From Clavibacter michiganensis (GTDB taxonomy: Bacteria; Actinomycetota; Actinomycetes; Actinomycetales; Microbacteriaceae): a stretch of 64,000 nucleotides of DNA. Every line of letters starts with the position of its first letter. Position 1 is the first letter of the stretch. The translations under genes were made by a program, and so were the position numbers. Of this stretch, positions 26,993 to 38,881 are shown piece after piece. The notes under the pieces were generated by a model. The model saw only the letters and a list, made by a program, of their open reading frames with translations. It did no database searches and was not told where the DNA came from. Location of the stretch: assembly GCA_002150995.1 (NCBI GenBank), contig MDHJ01000001.1, positions 2,728,001-2,792,000 of the forward strand. The letters are read 5' to 3'.

Positions 26993-28644
26993 GTGTCCGA
27001 CGGCCCCCTGATCGTCCAGAGCGACCGCACCGTCCTCCTGGAGGTCGCCCATGCGGACGCCGAGGACGCGCGTCACGACCTCGCCGTGTTCGCGGAGCTG
27101 GAGCGGGCGCCGGAGCACATCCACACGTACCGGATCACCCGCCTCGGCCTCTGGAACGCGCGCGCGGCCGGCCACACTGCCGAGGACATGCTCGCCACCC
27201 TCGAGCGCTACTCCCGCTTCCCCGTGCCCCAGTCGGTCACGGTGGACGTCACCGACACGGTGGGCCGCTACGGCCGACTCGTCATCGGCCGTGACGCGGA
27301 GGGGGAGCTCCAGATCTCCAGCACCGAGTCGGCGGTGCTGTCGGAGATCGCGAGCGCCCGCCGCATCGCCCCCCTGCTCACCGAGCGCATCGACGCGTCC
27401 ACATACCGCGTGCAGGCGTGGGCGCGGGGCCAGCTCAAGCAGGAGCTCGTGAAGATCGGCTGGCCCGCGGAGGATCTGGCCGGCTACACGCCCGGCACGC
27501 CCCACGACATGTCGCTCGTCGAGGACGGCTGGACGCTGCGCGACTACCAGACGGACGCGGTCGACCACTTCCTCGACGGCGGATCCGGCGTCGTCGTGCT
27601 CCCCTGCGGCGCCGGCAAGACGCTCGTCGGCGCCGCGGCCATGGCGAGGGCGAAGACCACGACGCTGATCCTCGTCACGAACACGGTGTCGGCCCGGCAG
27701 TGGCGCTCGGAGCTGCTGAAGCGCACCACGCTCACCGAGGACGAGATCGGCGAGTACTCGGGGCAGTCCCGGGAGGTGAAGCCCGTCACCATCGCGACCT
27801 ATCAGATCCTCACGGCGAAGCGGAAGGGCGAGTACGCCCACCTCGCGCTGCTCGACGCGCTCGACTGGGGCCTCGTGGTCTACGACGAGGTGCACCTGCT
27901 GCCCGCCCCCGTGTTCAAGCTCACCGCGGACCTGCAGGCGCGGCGGCGCCTCGGGCTCACGGCCACGCTCGTGCGGGAGGACGGCCGCGAGGGCGACGTC
28001 TTCAGCCTCATCGGCCCGAAGCGGTTCGACGCGCCCTGGAAGGAGATCGAGGCCCAGGGCTTCATCTCCCCCGCCGAGTGCTTCGAGGTGCGCATCGACC
28101 TCCCCGACGACCAGCGGCTCGTCTACGCGGCCGCGGCCGACGACGAGCGCTACCGCCTGGCCGCGACGGCTCCCGCGAAGCTCGAGGTGACGCGCGCGCT
28201 GGTCGAGCGCCACCGGGGGAGAGCATCCTCGTGATCGGCCAGTACCTCGAGCAGATCGACGAGCTGGCGGAGGCCCTCGGCGCCCCGAAGCTCACGGGCG
28301 CGACGCCCGTCGCCGAGCGGGAGCGGCTCTACCAGTCGTTCCGCGACGGCACGGACCGGGTCCTCGTCGTCAGCAAGGTCGCCAACTTCTCCGTGGACCT
28401 GCCCGACGCGACCGTCGCGATCCAGGTGTCGGGGTCGTACGGCTCGCGGCAGGAGGAGGCGCAGCGGCTCGGACGGCTCCTGCGTCCGGAGGCCTCGGGC
28501 CGGTCCGCGAGCTTCTACACGCTCGTCTCCCGCGACACGGTCGACCAGGACTTCGCGCAGAACCGGCAGCGGTTCCTCGCGGAGCAGGGGTACGCCTACA
28601 CGATCCTCGACGCCGCCGGCATCGCGGGCATCGCGGCGAACTAG
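26993..28644 (+). pseudogene. XPB/Ssl2-type DNA repair helicase, one-base frameshift near 28217
   Basis: The product is an SF2 DNA helicase of the bacterial XPB family. From the GTG at 26993 it reads MSDGPLIVQSDRTVLLEV. It has an N-terminal damage-recognition-like domain, Walker A VVLPCGAGKTLVGA, DEVH box VVYDEVHLLPAP and LTATLVRED. After the GGGGG run at 28215-28219 the frame changes and continues SILVIGQYLEQIDELAEALG to the motif VI region RQEEAQRLGRLLRPEASG. The restored length is 550. It is paired with the preceding helicase-associated gene. Both breaks in the pair fall at G runs, arguing for base-calling error. Confidence 0.88.
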
Positions 28645-28728
28645 CCGCCGGGCTCGGCGCACGCCGGCACGGTCACCATGTCAGCATCGTCCAGCCCGCT
28701 CCCAGCGAGTGCGCAGATACTTCTTCCC

Positions 28729-29421
28729 ATGAGCGATGGCCCGAAGATCCTTATCGTCGATGACGAGCCCAACATCCGCGACCTGCTGACCACGAGCCTG
28801 CGGTTCGCCGGCTTCGCGGTCCGCGCCGTCGGCAACGGCGCCCAGGCCATCTCCGCTGTGCTCGAGGAGGAGCCCGACCTCATCATCCTCGACGTGATGC
28901 TCCCCGACATGAACGGCTTCGGCGTCACCAAGCGCCTCCGCGCGGCGGGCTACACGGCGCCCATCCTCTTCCTCACGGCGAAGGACGACACCGAGGACAA
29001 GATCACGGGCCTCACGGTGGGCGGCGACGACTACGTCACCAAGCCGTTCAGCCTCGACGAGATCGTCGCCCGCATCAAGGCGATCCTCCGCCGCACCATG
29101 CACGCCGACGAGGACGCGATCATCCGCGCCGGCGAGCTGACCATGGACCAGGACACGCACGAGGTCCTCGTCGGCGAGGAGCCCATCGAGCTGAGCCCCA
29201 CCGAGTTCAAGCTCCTGCGCTACCTCATGCTCAACCCGAACCGCGTGCTCTCCAAGGCCCAGATCCTCGACCACGTGTGGGAGTACGACTTCAACGGCGA
29301 CGCCGGCATCGTGGAGTCCTACATCTCCTACCTCCGCCGGAAGCTCGACCAGCACTCCTCGGAGCCGGTGATCCAGACCAAGCGCGGGTTCGGCTACATG
29401 CTGAAGGCCGCCAAGTCCTGA
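28729..29421 (+). CDS. OmpR-family response regulator
   Basis: The receiver (1-120) has the acidic pair in ILIVDDEPNIRD, the phospho-acceptor in LIILDVMLPDMNG, and the conserved T and K in LFLTAKDD and YVTKPF. The DNA-binding winged helix (130-228) has IELSPTEFKLLRYLM and GFGYML. The ATG at 28729 gives the standard start; 28678 would add 17 unlikely residues. The histidine kinase gene follows by 124 bp, and the pair resembles TrcR/TrcS or TcrX-type systems. The stimulus is unknown. Confidence 0.92.
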   Translation: MSDGPKILIVDDEPNIRDLLTTSLRFAGFAVRAVGNGAQAISAVLEEEPDLIILDVMLPDMNGFGVTKRLRAAGYTAPILFLTAKDDTEDKITGLTVGGDDYVTKPFSLDEIVARIKAILRRTMHADEDAIIRAGELTMDQDTHEVLVGEEPIELSPTEFKLLRYLMLNPNRVLSKAQILDHVWEYDFNGDAGIVESYISYLRRKLDQHSSEPVIQTKRGFGYMLKAAKS

Positions 29422-29545
29422 CCCCGGGACCGCGTGAGCGGACCCGCACCGCGGATCGGCCGGATGCCCCACGGGCACCCGGCCGATCGCACATCCGGCG
29501 TCGCATATCCTCATGACGACACGGTCACGATGACGGGAACACGAG

Positions 29546-31306
29546 GTGCGGCCAGTGCACGACTACGTCTCGGAGAAGTGGAACAACGTCTCCCTCCGCA
29601 CGAAGATCACGAGCGTCACGGTCCTCCTCCTCCTGCTGGGTCTCCTCGTCTCCGGCGCCGGCACCATGTACCTGCTCCGGCAGCAGATGGTCAACCAGAT
29701 GGACGCGTCCCTCCGGGTCTCCATCACGCAGCTCCCCAAGGTGCTCGGCACCGAGCCCACCTCCCCCGACACCTTCACCCAGGACGACGTGAAGACGGCC
29801 GACCCGACGCTGTTCGTGGTCCTCCTCGACGCGCAGGGCGACGTCATCGCGGACAACTGGAACGGCGACTCCGCCGAGCACCCCCGCGTCTTCGGGCTGG
29901 ACCTCGCGCAGGCCTCGCAGGTCAACAACGAGATCGTCGTCTTCTCGGACAACTCCGGGCAGAAGTCGTGGCACGGCATCGTCCGCGTCTCCCAGAACGC
30001 CTCCCCCGACGCCACGGAGTACTCGACGCTGGTCGTCGCGCGCCCGCTCGAGGAGGTCGACGACCTCGTCGCCACCTACATCGTGATCTTCGCGAGCTTC
30101 GGCCTCGCGGTGGTGGTCCTCGGCGCCGCGGTCACGCGCATGCTGGTGACCAGCACGTTCGGCCCGCTCCGCGAGGTGGAGCGCACGGCGGCGGCCATCG
30201 CCGGCGGCGACTTCAGCCAGCGCCTCGGCGGCGCGACCCCGAACACCGAGGTGGGCCGCCTGAACCGCTCCCTCAACATGATGCTCAGCCGCATCGACCG
30301 CGCGTTCGCCGACCGCGCCAAGACCATCGACCAGATGCGGCGCTTCGTCGGCGACGCCAGCCACGAGCTCCGCACCCCGCTCGTCTCCGTCCGCGGCTAC
30401 GCCGAGCTCTACCGGATGGGGGCCCTGCAGACGCCCGAGGACGTCACCCAGGCGATGGAGCGCATCGAGAAGGAGGCCATCCGCATGGGCGGCCTGGTGG
30501 AGGACCTCCTCGAGCTCGCCCGCCTCGACGAGACCAAGCCGCTGCAGCTGGCCCCCGTCGACCTCTACCCCATCGCCCGCGACGCGGCCCTCGACGCCAT
30601 GGCCTCCTCGCAGACGCGCACGGTCACGGCCCTGCCGCCCGTCCTCGTGAACCCCATCGGTCCGATCCTCGACGCCGACGGCCTGGAGCTCACGCAGGAG
30701 ATGACGCAGGAGTCGCTCCGCGGCACCGGCCCCGTGACGAGCAGCGATGTGACGGGACCCATCGCCTTCGCCGGGGCAACGCTCTCCCGGCTGCGGGCGC
30801 GCCGCCTGCGCCGTCCCGGCGAGACGGCGACGGACGCCCTGGCCCCGACCCGCGCCGGGGATGGCGACGGCCCCGCACCTACCGAGGGCTTCGCGATGGT
30901 CTCCGCGGAGGAGAACAAGATCCGCCAGGTCGTGACCAACCTCATCGGCAACGCGGTGCGCTTCACGCCCGCCGGCAGCCCGATCGAGCTCGCCACGGTC
31001 GTCGACGAGGCCGCCCGCGAGGCCCGCATCGAGGTGCGCGACCACGGCGACGGCGTGCCCCCGCAGATCCGCGAGAAGATCTTCCAGCGCTTCTGGCGCG
31101 CCGACACCTCGCGCACCCGCGAGACCGGCGGCAGCGGTCTGGGTCTCGCCATCGTCTCCGCCATCGTCGCCGCGCACCGCGGCCGGGTGGACGTCGTCGA
31201 GACCGAGGGCGGCGGTGCGACGTTCCGGGTCATCCTGCCGCTCCTCCCCAGCCCCGAGGCGCCCGCGGCGTCCACGCAGCCGGCTCCGGCGACGCCCTCG
31301 TCCTGA
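29546..31306 (+). CDS. Sensor histidine kinase with HAMP domain
   Basis: The product is about 586 residues. A first membrane helix is at about 24-46 (VTVLLLLLGLLVSGAGTMYLL), an extracellular sensor follows to about 170, and a second helix IVIFASFGLAVVVLGAAV leads into a HAMP domain (FGPLREVERTAAAIAGGDFSQRL). The H box is FVGDASHELRTPLVSVRGYAE, and the N, G1 and G2 boxes are VTNLIGNAVRFT, RDHGDGVP and GSGLGLAIV. An unusual insert of about 60 residues lies between H and N boxes. The start may be the GTG at 29546 or, with a better ribosome site, the GTG at 29555. It pairs with the upstream response regulator. Confidence 0.92.
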   Translation: MRPVHDYVSEKWNNVSLRTKITSVTVLLLLLGLLVSGAGTMYLLRQQMVNQMDASLRVSITQLPKVLGTEPTSPDTFTQDDVKTADPTLFVVLLDAQGDVIADNWNGDSAEHPRVFGLDLAQASQVNNEIVVFSDNSGQKSWHGIVRVSQNASPDATEYSTLVVARPLEEVDDLVATYIVIFASFGLAVVVLGAAVTRMLVTSTFGPLREVERTAAAIAGGDFSQRLGGATPNTEVGRLNRSLNMMLSRIDRAFADRAKTIDQMRRFVGDASHELRTPLVSVRGYAELYRMGALQTPEDVTQAMERIEKEAIRMGGLVEDLLELARLDETKPLQLAPVDLYPIARDAALDAMASSQTRTVTALPPVLVNPIGPILDADGLELTQEMTQESLRGTGPVTSSDVTGPIAFAGATLSRLRARRLRRPGETATDALAPTRAGDGDGPAPTEGFAMVSAEENKIRQVVTNLIGNAVRFTPAGSPIELATVVDEAAREARIEVRDHGDGVPPQIREKIFQRFWRADTSRTRETGGSGLGLAIVSAIVAAHRGRVDVVETEGGGATFRVILPLLPSPEAPAASTQPAPATPSS

Positions 31307-31352
31307 CCCCGCCGTAGCCTCCGCCCGTCCGTCGACGAGGAGGAGGAGACCC

Positions 31353-31643
31353 ATGACGAGGTACCAGGTGGACAGCGAGGCCGTCCTGTCGGCCACAGCG
31401 GCCGTGCAGGGCAGCATCGGCCGCATCCAGGCGGAGGTGGCGACGCTGCACGGCCAGCTGGCCGATCTGCAGGGGTCGTGGTCCGGCAGCGCCGCGACCG
31501 CGTTCCAAGGCGTGGTGGCCGAGTGGAAGGGCACGCAGCAGCGCGTGGAGGAGGCCCTGGCGAGCATCAACCAGGCGCTGAGCGCCGCCGCCCGTCAGTA
31601 CGCGGAGGTGGAGGAGGGCAACGCGCGCATGTTCGCGCATTGA
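31353..31643 (+). CDS. WXG100-family (ESAT-6-like) protein
   Basis: The 96-residue helical hairpin has the central SWSG turn (a WXG motif: LQGSWSGSAATAFQGVV) and the typical first helix SEAVLSATAAVQGSIGRIQAEV. Strong GAGGAGGAGGAG sits before the ATG at 31353. WXG100 proteins are type VII secretion substrates and act as dimers. No EccC or other ESX gene is in the window, and the gene stands alone between a histidine kinase and groEL. Confidence 0.92.
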   Translation: MTRYQVDSEAVLSATAAVQGSIGRIQAEVATLHGQLADLQGSWSGSAATAFQGVVAEWKGTQQRVEEALASINQALSAAARQYAEVEEGNARMFAH

Positions 31644-31691
31644 CGGCTCCCGCGCTCCCGCCGGCCGCGCCGGTGACGGGACGCGGGCGAC

Positions 31692-31740
31692 GCACGACGA
31701 AGCGGGCGGCCCCTGTGAGGGACCGCCCGCTTCGTCGTGC
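31692..31740. terminator. Bidirectional terminator between the WXG100 gene and groEL
   Basis: GCACGACGAAGCGGGCGG and CCGCCCGCTTCGTCGTGC are perfect 18-base arms (31692-31709 and 31723-31740). Confidence 0.9.
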
Positions 31741-31811
31741 TGATGATGCTGGTCGAGCTGGTGATTCCGGTCGTGCAGGTGGGCGGGGTGCTGGCACCCC
31801 GCCCGGACGGA

Positions 31812-33545
<1,734 letters not shown>

Positions 33546-33576
33546 TCATAGGCGGAGGCGGTCCCCGGGAACGGCG

Positions 33577-33608
33577 CGACGCCGCCGCCCGATCGGGCGG
33601 CGGCGTCG
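33577..33608. terminator. Terminator after cspA-type gene
   Basis: A 32-bp perfect palindrome with arms CGACGCCGCCGCCCGA and its complement lies 14 bp past the stop of the cold-shock gene. Confidence 0.75.
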
Positions 33609-33622
33609 TTGCGGGGATGCCG

Positions 33623-33841
33623 CTAGGCGGTCGTGACGTTCTCGGCCTGAAGCCCCTTGGACCCCTGGCCGATCTCGAAGGCGACGCGCTGCCCCTCCTC
33701 CAGGACCTTGTAGCCCGACATCTCGATCGCCGAGTAGTGGACGAACACGTCCTGCGCGGCCGGGCCGCCCTCGACGGCGTCCACGGTGATGAACCCGAAC
33801 CCCTTCTCCCCGTTGAACCACTTCACGGTGCCCTCGGCCAT
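33623..33841 (-). CDS. cspA: Cold-shock protein (CspA family)
   Basis: The 72-residue product is a single cold-shock domain: [18 protein letters not shown] (RNP1 KGFGFI), then [10 protein letters not shown] (RNP2) and [20 protein letters not shown]. It acts as an RNA chaperone. The ATG at 33841 was chosen because GGAGA sits 5 bases upstream; an ATG four codons earlier is possible. A long leader before the gene would be usual for cspA, but I cannot define its start. Confidence 0.95.
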   Translation of the reverse strand: MAEGTVKWFNGEKGFGFITVDAVEGGPAAQDVFVHYSAIEMSGYKVLEEGQRVAFEIGQGSKGLQAENVTTA

Positions 33842-34116
33842 GTGCTTCTCCATGTGCGACTGCGCGGTGTCGGGGGCGCGGTGCCGCCACCCCCGGGTCG
33901 ACCGCGGGGCCCTGCATCGACCCCGCGCCACGCCCTCGGGACGGACGGCGCGCAGCACCTGGTACGCGACGGGCGTGCGACCAGGCAGCACCATAGCCAC
34001 GGAGCGACGGCGCCCGCCCGATCCCTCCACGGGTGCCGCGCGCGACCGCGGACGATCTTGCTGCCGGATGCCCGGCGAGGCGCGGCAAGCCGAGCCGGAC
34101 GAGGCTCGAGCCCGGG

Positions 34117-34688
34117 TCAGCCGAGGGCCGCGTAGTCCGACCCGAGCACCGCGGTGAGCCGGGCGGCCTGCGCGGCGGCGGTGCCCTCCGGCGGCCGGAA
34201 CTGGTCGGACTGCTGGACGTCGCCCACGCCGAGCTCCGCGACGAGACCGCGGGCGGCGCCCTCGTCGGCGGCGTCGTAGTAGTAGACCGTCGTCGTCGTG
34301 ATGTCGCTGGTGCTCGCGTTCACGCGCGATCCGATGGCCCAGCCGGCCGCCTCGAGCGCCGTCGCGGCTCGGGCGGAGAGGCCCGACGTCCGCGTGCCGT
34401 TGAGCACGGTCACGACCATGCCGGGGACGGCGGTGGCCGCCGCGGTCGGCGCCTCGGTCGGCGTCGCCTCCTCGGAGGAGCCCCCGCTCGGGATGATGTC
34501 GGTGAACGACACGCGGTCGTCGATGACGAAGAGGCCCACGACGCCGGCACCCACCAGCACCCCGGTCGCCAGGGCGGCCCAGCCGAAGGCCCGCAGTCGA
34601 TGGCGGCGGGGCGCGGCGCGCGGTGGGCGCCGACGCGGCTCAGGTCGCCGGGGACCTCGTCGAAGCGGTCGGGAGCGTGGGAGGGCAT
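34117..34688 (-). pseudogene. LytR C-terminal domain membrane protein, one-base frameshift near 34609
   Basis: The start at 34688 gives [20 protein letters not shown]. The frame breaks at the GGGG run 34608-34611 and resumes [26 protein letters not shown] (membrane helix). A Thr/Ala linker follows, then the LytR_C domain ([18 protein letters not shown]...LGSDYAALG). Restoring one base gives about 190 residues. LytR_C proteins sit outside the membrane and are linked to envelope assembly, without known enzyme activity. It lies downstream of the DUF3263 gene, a common actinobacterial pair. Confidence 0.82.
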
Positions 34689-34722
34689 GGCGGGTCTCGT
34701 GTCTCCTCGGTGGGGCGCGGGG

Positions 34723-35073
34723 TCAGTGCGCGGACGGACGGGGCGGGAGACCGGTGGGCAGGGCGCGGGCCGCGCGCACGGCGGCGCGGGACTCGCGGAG
34801 GCGCAGGAGGCGCCCGACGAGCAGGGGATCGTAGGCGAGCGCCTGGCGGGTCTCCAGCAGGGAGCCGAGCAGCTGGTAGTAGCGCGTGGCCGAGAGGCCG
34901 AAGGCCTGGCGGATCGCCTCCTCCTTCGCGCCGGCGTGACGCGTCCAGTCCCGCTCGAAGTCGAGCACCGCGCGACCCCGCTCGTCGAGCTCCGGGACGA
35001 CGGGACGATCGGCCCCCGGGGCGGGCGCGGGGCGGTCCTCACGCTGGTCCACGGCGTGCTCCTTCCCCGACAT
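34723..35073 (-). CDS. DUF3263 family protein
   Basis: The 116-residue product contains the DUF3263 core LDERGRAVLDFERDWTRHAG followed by KEEAIRQAFGLSATRYYQLL, a helix-turn-helix-like region, and then a basic helical tail. The family is confined to actinobacteria and is probably DNA-binding, but its function is unknown. The ATG at 35073 was chosen to give MSGKEHAV; an ATG three codons upstream is possible. The gene precedes the LytR_C gene. Confidence 0.85.
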   Translation of the reverse strand: MSGKEHAVDQREDRPAPAPGADRPVVPELDERGRAVLDFERDWTRHAGAKEEAIRQAFGLSATRYYQLLGSLLETRQALAYDPLLVGRLLRLRESRAAVRAARALPTGLPPRPSAH

Positions 35074-35286
35074 CCCCCACATACTAGGTGCGCGCTCCTG
35101 GGCGTCCCGCGCAGCTCCACGGGGTGTCCGAGGCCCGCCCCGGGGTACGCGCCGCCGGGCCCGGCCGGCGGTCCGCCCGGCCGTGCGTTCCCCGTATGAA
35201 GGAATCCACGGGGTCCGCGGACGGTTGACCCCGGAGGCGAGCTGGGACGCCGCCCTTAGGATCGACCCGCGAGAAAGGACCCGCAC

Positions 35287-35688
35287 ATGGCCTACGAGAT
35301 CGAGAAGACCGACGACGAGTGGCGTCAGGAGCTCTCCCCGGAGGAGTACGCGGTGCTGCGCCAGCAGGCCACCGAGCGGCCCTGGACCGGCGAGCTGCTG
35401 GACGAGGAGCGCACCGGCGTCTACGGGTGCAAGGCCTGCGGAGCCGAGCTCTTCACGAGCGACACGAAGTTCGACTCGCACTGCGGCTGGCCCAGCTTCT
35501 ACGCGCCCAAGGAGAGCGACGCGGTGAAGCTGTACACCGACACGAGCCTCGGCATGAAGCGCGTCGAGGTCGTCTGCGCACGCTGCGGATCCCACCTCGG
35601 GCACGTCTTCGACGACGCTCCGCAGACCCCCACCGGCGACCGGTTCTGCATGAACTCGGTCTCCATGTCGTTCCGCACGGCGGAGTGA
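35287..35688 (+). CDS. msrB: Peptide-methionine (R)-S-oxide reductase
   Basis: MsrB reduces the R form of methionine sulfoxide in oxidised proteins. The 133-residue product has the two structural zinc pairs (YGCKACGAEL and VCARCGSHLGHV), the SHCGWPSFYAP substrate loop and the catalytic cysteine in RFCMNSVSM. GAGAAAGGA precedes the ATG at 35287. The nitroreductase gene starts almost at its stop codon, so both are probably co-expressed. Confidence 0.96.
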   Translation: MAYEIEKTDDEWRQELSPEEYAVLRQQATERPWTGELLDEERTGVYGCKACGAELFTSDTKFDSHCGWPSFYAPKESDAVKLYTDTSLGMKRVEVVCARCGSHLGHVFDDAPQTPTGDRFCMNSVSMSFRTAE

Positions 35689-35693
35689 GCGAG

Positions 35694-36296
35694 GTGCCGC
35701 GGCATCGGGCGGGCGGCGACGCCGCCGCGCCCGATCCCGGCACCGCGTCGTCGGGTGGCCCCGTCCTCGCGGCCCTCCGCGGGCGACGGTCCCGGTCCTC
35801 CGTCGGCGCCGGATCCCCCACCCACGAGGCGCTGGTGCCGCTGGTCGAGGCGGCGTCCCGCCTCGCGGACCACGGCGGGATGCGCCCCTGGCGCATCGTC
35901 GAGATCCGCGGCGGTGCACGTGAGCGCCTCGGCGCGGCCATGGACGAGGCGGCAGGCGACCCCGGATCGGGGAAGCACCGCAAGAAGACCCACCGCGCGA
36001 GCCTCCTCATCGCGGTCGTCGCCTGCCGGACACCGAGCCGCAAGGTGCCGGACTGGGAGCAGGAGGCGGTCGCCGCCGGGATCGCGCACGCCCTCACGCT
36101 GCTGCTCGAGGAGCAGGGCTGGGGCGTGTTCTGGAGGACGGGCTCCCTGACGCGCAGCGATGCCGTCCGACGCATGCACGGACTCGCCGACGGGGAGGAT
36201 CTCCTCGGCTGGCTCTACGTCGGCGACGTGGAGCCCGACTCCAAGGGCCCGCGCTCCACCGTCGACGGCGAGCGGATGATCACGCTCCTCGACTGA
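35694..36296 (+). CDS. Nitroreductase-family protein
   Basis: About 200 residues from the GTG at 35694, which has GGAG eight bases upstream; a GTG at 35685 overlaps the msrB stop. The sequence shows the nitroreductase fold: RRSRSSVGAGSPTHEALVPLVEAA near the start, DHGGMRPWRIVEI (FMN-binding), then EQEAVAAGIAHALTLLLEEQGWGVFWRTG and a C-terminal LGWLYVGD. Members reduce nitro compounds or quinones with FMN and NAD(P)H. The position after msrB suggests a redox role. Confidence 0.85.
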   Translation: MPRHRAGGDAAAPDPGTASSGGPVLAALRGRRSRSSVGAGSPTHEALVPLVEAASRLADHGGMRPWRIVEIRGGARERLGAAMDEAAGDPGSGKHRKKTHRASLLIAVVACRTPSRKVPDWEQEAVAAGIAHALTLLLEEQGWGVFWRTGSLTRSDAVRRMHGLADGEDLLGWLYVGDVEPDSKGPRSTVDGERMITLLD

Positions 36297-36334
36297 GGTC
36301 GCGTGCGCGGTGCCCAGGCCGCGCACACCCACGG

Positions 36335-36407
36335 AGCCGGCCACGGGACTCGAACCCGTAACCGCCGCATTACAAGTGCGGTGCGCTACCAATTGCGCCA
36401 GGCCGGC
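36335..36407 (-). tRNA. tRNA-Thr (TGT anticodon)
   Basis: The 73-nt cloverleaf has acceptor GCCGGCC/GGCCGGC, D arm GCGC/GCGC, anticodon stem CCGCA/TGCGG with loop CTTGTAA (anticodon TGT) and T arm ACGGG/CCCGT with TTCGAGT. The discriminator is T. Confidence 0.95.
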
Positions 36408-36448
36408 CGACCGCCCTCGCGGGCCGTCGATCCATCATACGAGCCCGG

Positions 36449-37366
36449 CTACGGCGCCGTGGTGGGGGTCGCGCTGGGATCCGGCGTGGCGGTCGGGGTG
36501 GGCGTGGCGTCCTGCCCGGCGGCCTGGAGCACGAAGGCGGCGAACGCCTTCGCGTCGTCCGGCTGGCCCGTGTACTGGCGGTCGCCGACGACGATGACCG
36601 GGGCGCCGACGACCTCGTCGACGTTGGAGTCCGGGATCTCGCCGTCGAGGACGCGGTCCGTCGCGGCGTTGACCCACGACTGGAAGCGCTGGTCGGAGAT
36701 GCAGTCGGCGACGTCCGACGAGTCGGCGCCGGCGTCGGCGGCGAGCTGCACGATCCGCTCGTCGCTGAGGCCCGTGCTCTGCTCGGCCGGCTGCTCCGCG
36801 AAGAGCGCGGAGTTGAAGGCCCAGAAGTCGTCCGGCGCGGTGTCGGCCACGCACGCCGCGGCGTTCGCCGCGCGCATGGAGTAGGCCTGCGACTTGCTCG
36901 TGAGGATGGCGACCGGGTGGATCTCGACGGTCGCGGCGCCGGACTGCAGCCAGCCCTCCATCTGCGCGCCGTTCGTGTCCTGGAACTCCTTGCACGCGGT
37001 GCAGAGGTAGTCGACGTAGACGCGGATGTGGGCGGCGCCGGCGGCGTCGGACTCGGTGGGCACGGGATCCTGCTCGGGGTCGAGCGCCTGCGTCGACGCC
37101 GCGGCGAGGTCCTTCCCGATGACGATCCCGTCGCTGGCCATGTTCTGCGGCCCCGGGCCCGCGGGCCGCGCGCCCTGCACGACGATGAGGCCGACGACCA
37201 CGACCACGGCGACGAGCGCCACGGCGATGCCGCCGCGGACCAGCCCGCGGGCCGCCACGTCGCGACGCCGCTGCTTCATGCGGTTGAGGCGCGCCTTCTC
37301 GCGCGCCGCCTCGCGGCGTCGTCGGTGACCGCCGTGCGGTTCGTGCGCGGGCGGCGTGCTGGTCAT
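36449..37366 (-). CDS. Membrane-anchored DsbA-like thiol oxidoreductase
   Basis: The 305-residue product has a basic cytoplasmic N-terminus (HRRRREAAREKARLNRMKQR), one membrane helix (about 49-65, IAVALVAVVVVVGLIVV) and an extracellular thioredoxin-like domain. The active site is YLCTACKEF (CxxC with TA). The segment VVGAPVIVVGDRQYTG carries the cis-proline. The C-terminus is a Thr/Pro tail. It probably forms or isomerises disulfides in exported proteins. The family is common in Microbacteriaceae. Confidence 0.9.
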   Translation of the reverse strand: MTSTPPAHEPHGGHRRRREAAREKARLNRMKQRRRDVAARGLVRGGIAVALVAVVVVVGLIVVQGARPAGPGPQNMASDGIVIGKDLAAASTQALDPEQDPVPTESDAAGAAHIRVYVDYLCTACKEFQDTNGAQMEGWLQSGAATVEIHPVAILTSKSQAYSMRAANAAACVADTAPDDFWAFNSALFAEQPAEQSTGLSDERIVQLAADAGADSSDVADCISDQRFQSWVNAATDRVLDGEIPDSNVDEVVGAPVIVVGDRQYTGQPDDAKAFAAFVLQAAGQDATPTPTATPDPSATPTTAP

Positions 37367-37683
37367 GGGTCCTCGCTCCGGGGATGGGGGGAGTCGGCCG
37401 CGGGCGGGCTCCCGGACGACCTCAGGACTCTAGGCGGCCATTCTGGGAAAGCGCCAACGCGGCGGGCGCGGGTACGGCGCCGCAGCCGACGATACAGGTC
37501 CCGACCAGGCCGTCCCCAGGTGGGGAATAGCCGCCGATCCGCATCAGCGCGCGCTTCCCGACTCCTCTTCCCCGTGCAATACTCATCGGGTGGCCGCCGT
37601 CGCCCACAGCGATGAGCCATGAGCATCACATCCATCACCACGGATCGTCGGGCACGTACCTGCCCGTGAAGGAGAACACCGAA
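37367..37683. other. Divergent intergenic region before the sugar-ABC ATPase gene
   Basis: About 317 bp separate the DsbA-like and ATPase genes. It must hold both promoters; CAATACT near 37576 could be a -10 for the rightward gene. I see no small gene or strong palindrome beyond a TCCCCA/TGGGGA pair. Confidence 0.35.
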
Positions 37684-38784
<1,101 letters not shown>

Positions 38785-38881
38785 TCCACCGCACCTGACG
38801 ACCGCTGCCGCGGTCCCCACGCTCCCCGGGAGCACCGGGGGCCGCGGCAGCTGCGTTTCCCCGGTCGGGTAGGGTCGCACC

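Noticed and set aside
37612..37683. His-rich N-terminal extension of the sugar ATPase (SHEHHIHHHGSS)
   Set aside because: AAGGAG is positioned for the ATG at 37684, which gives the normal family start.
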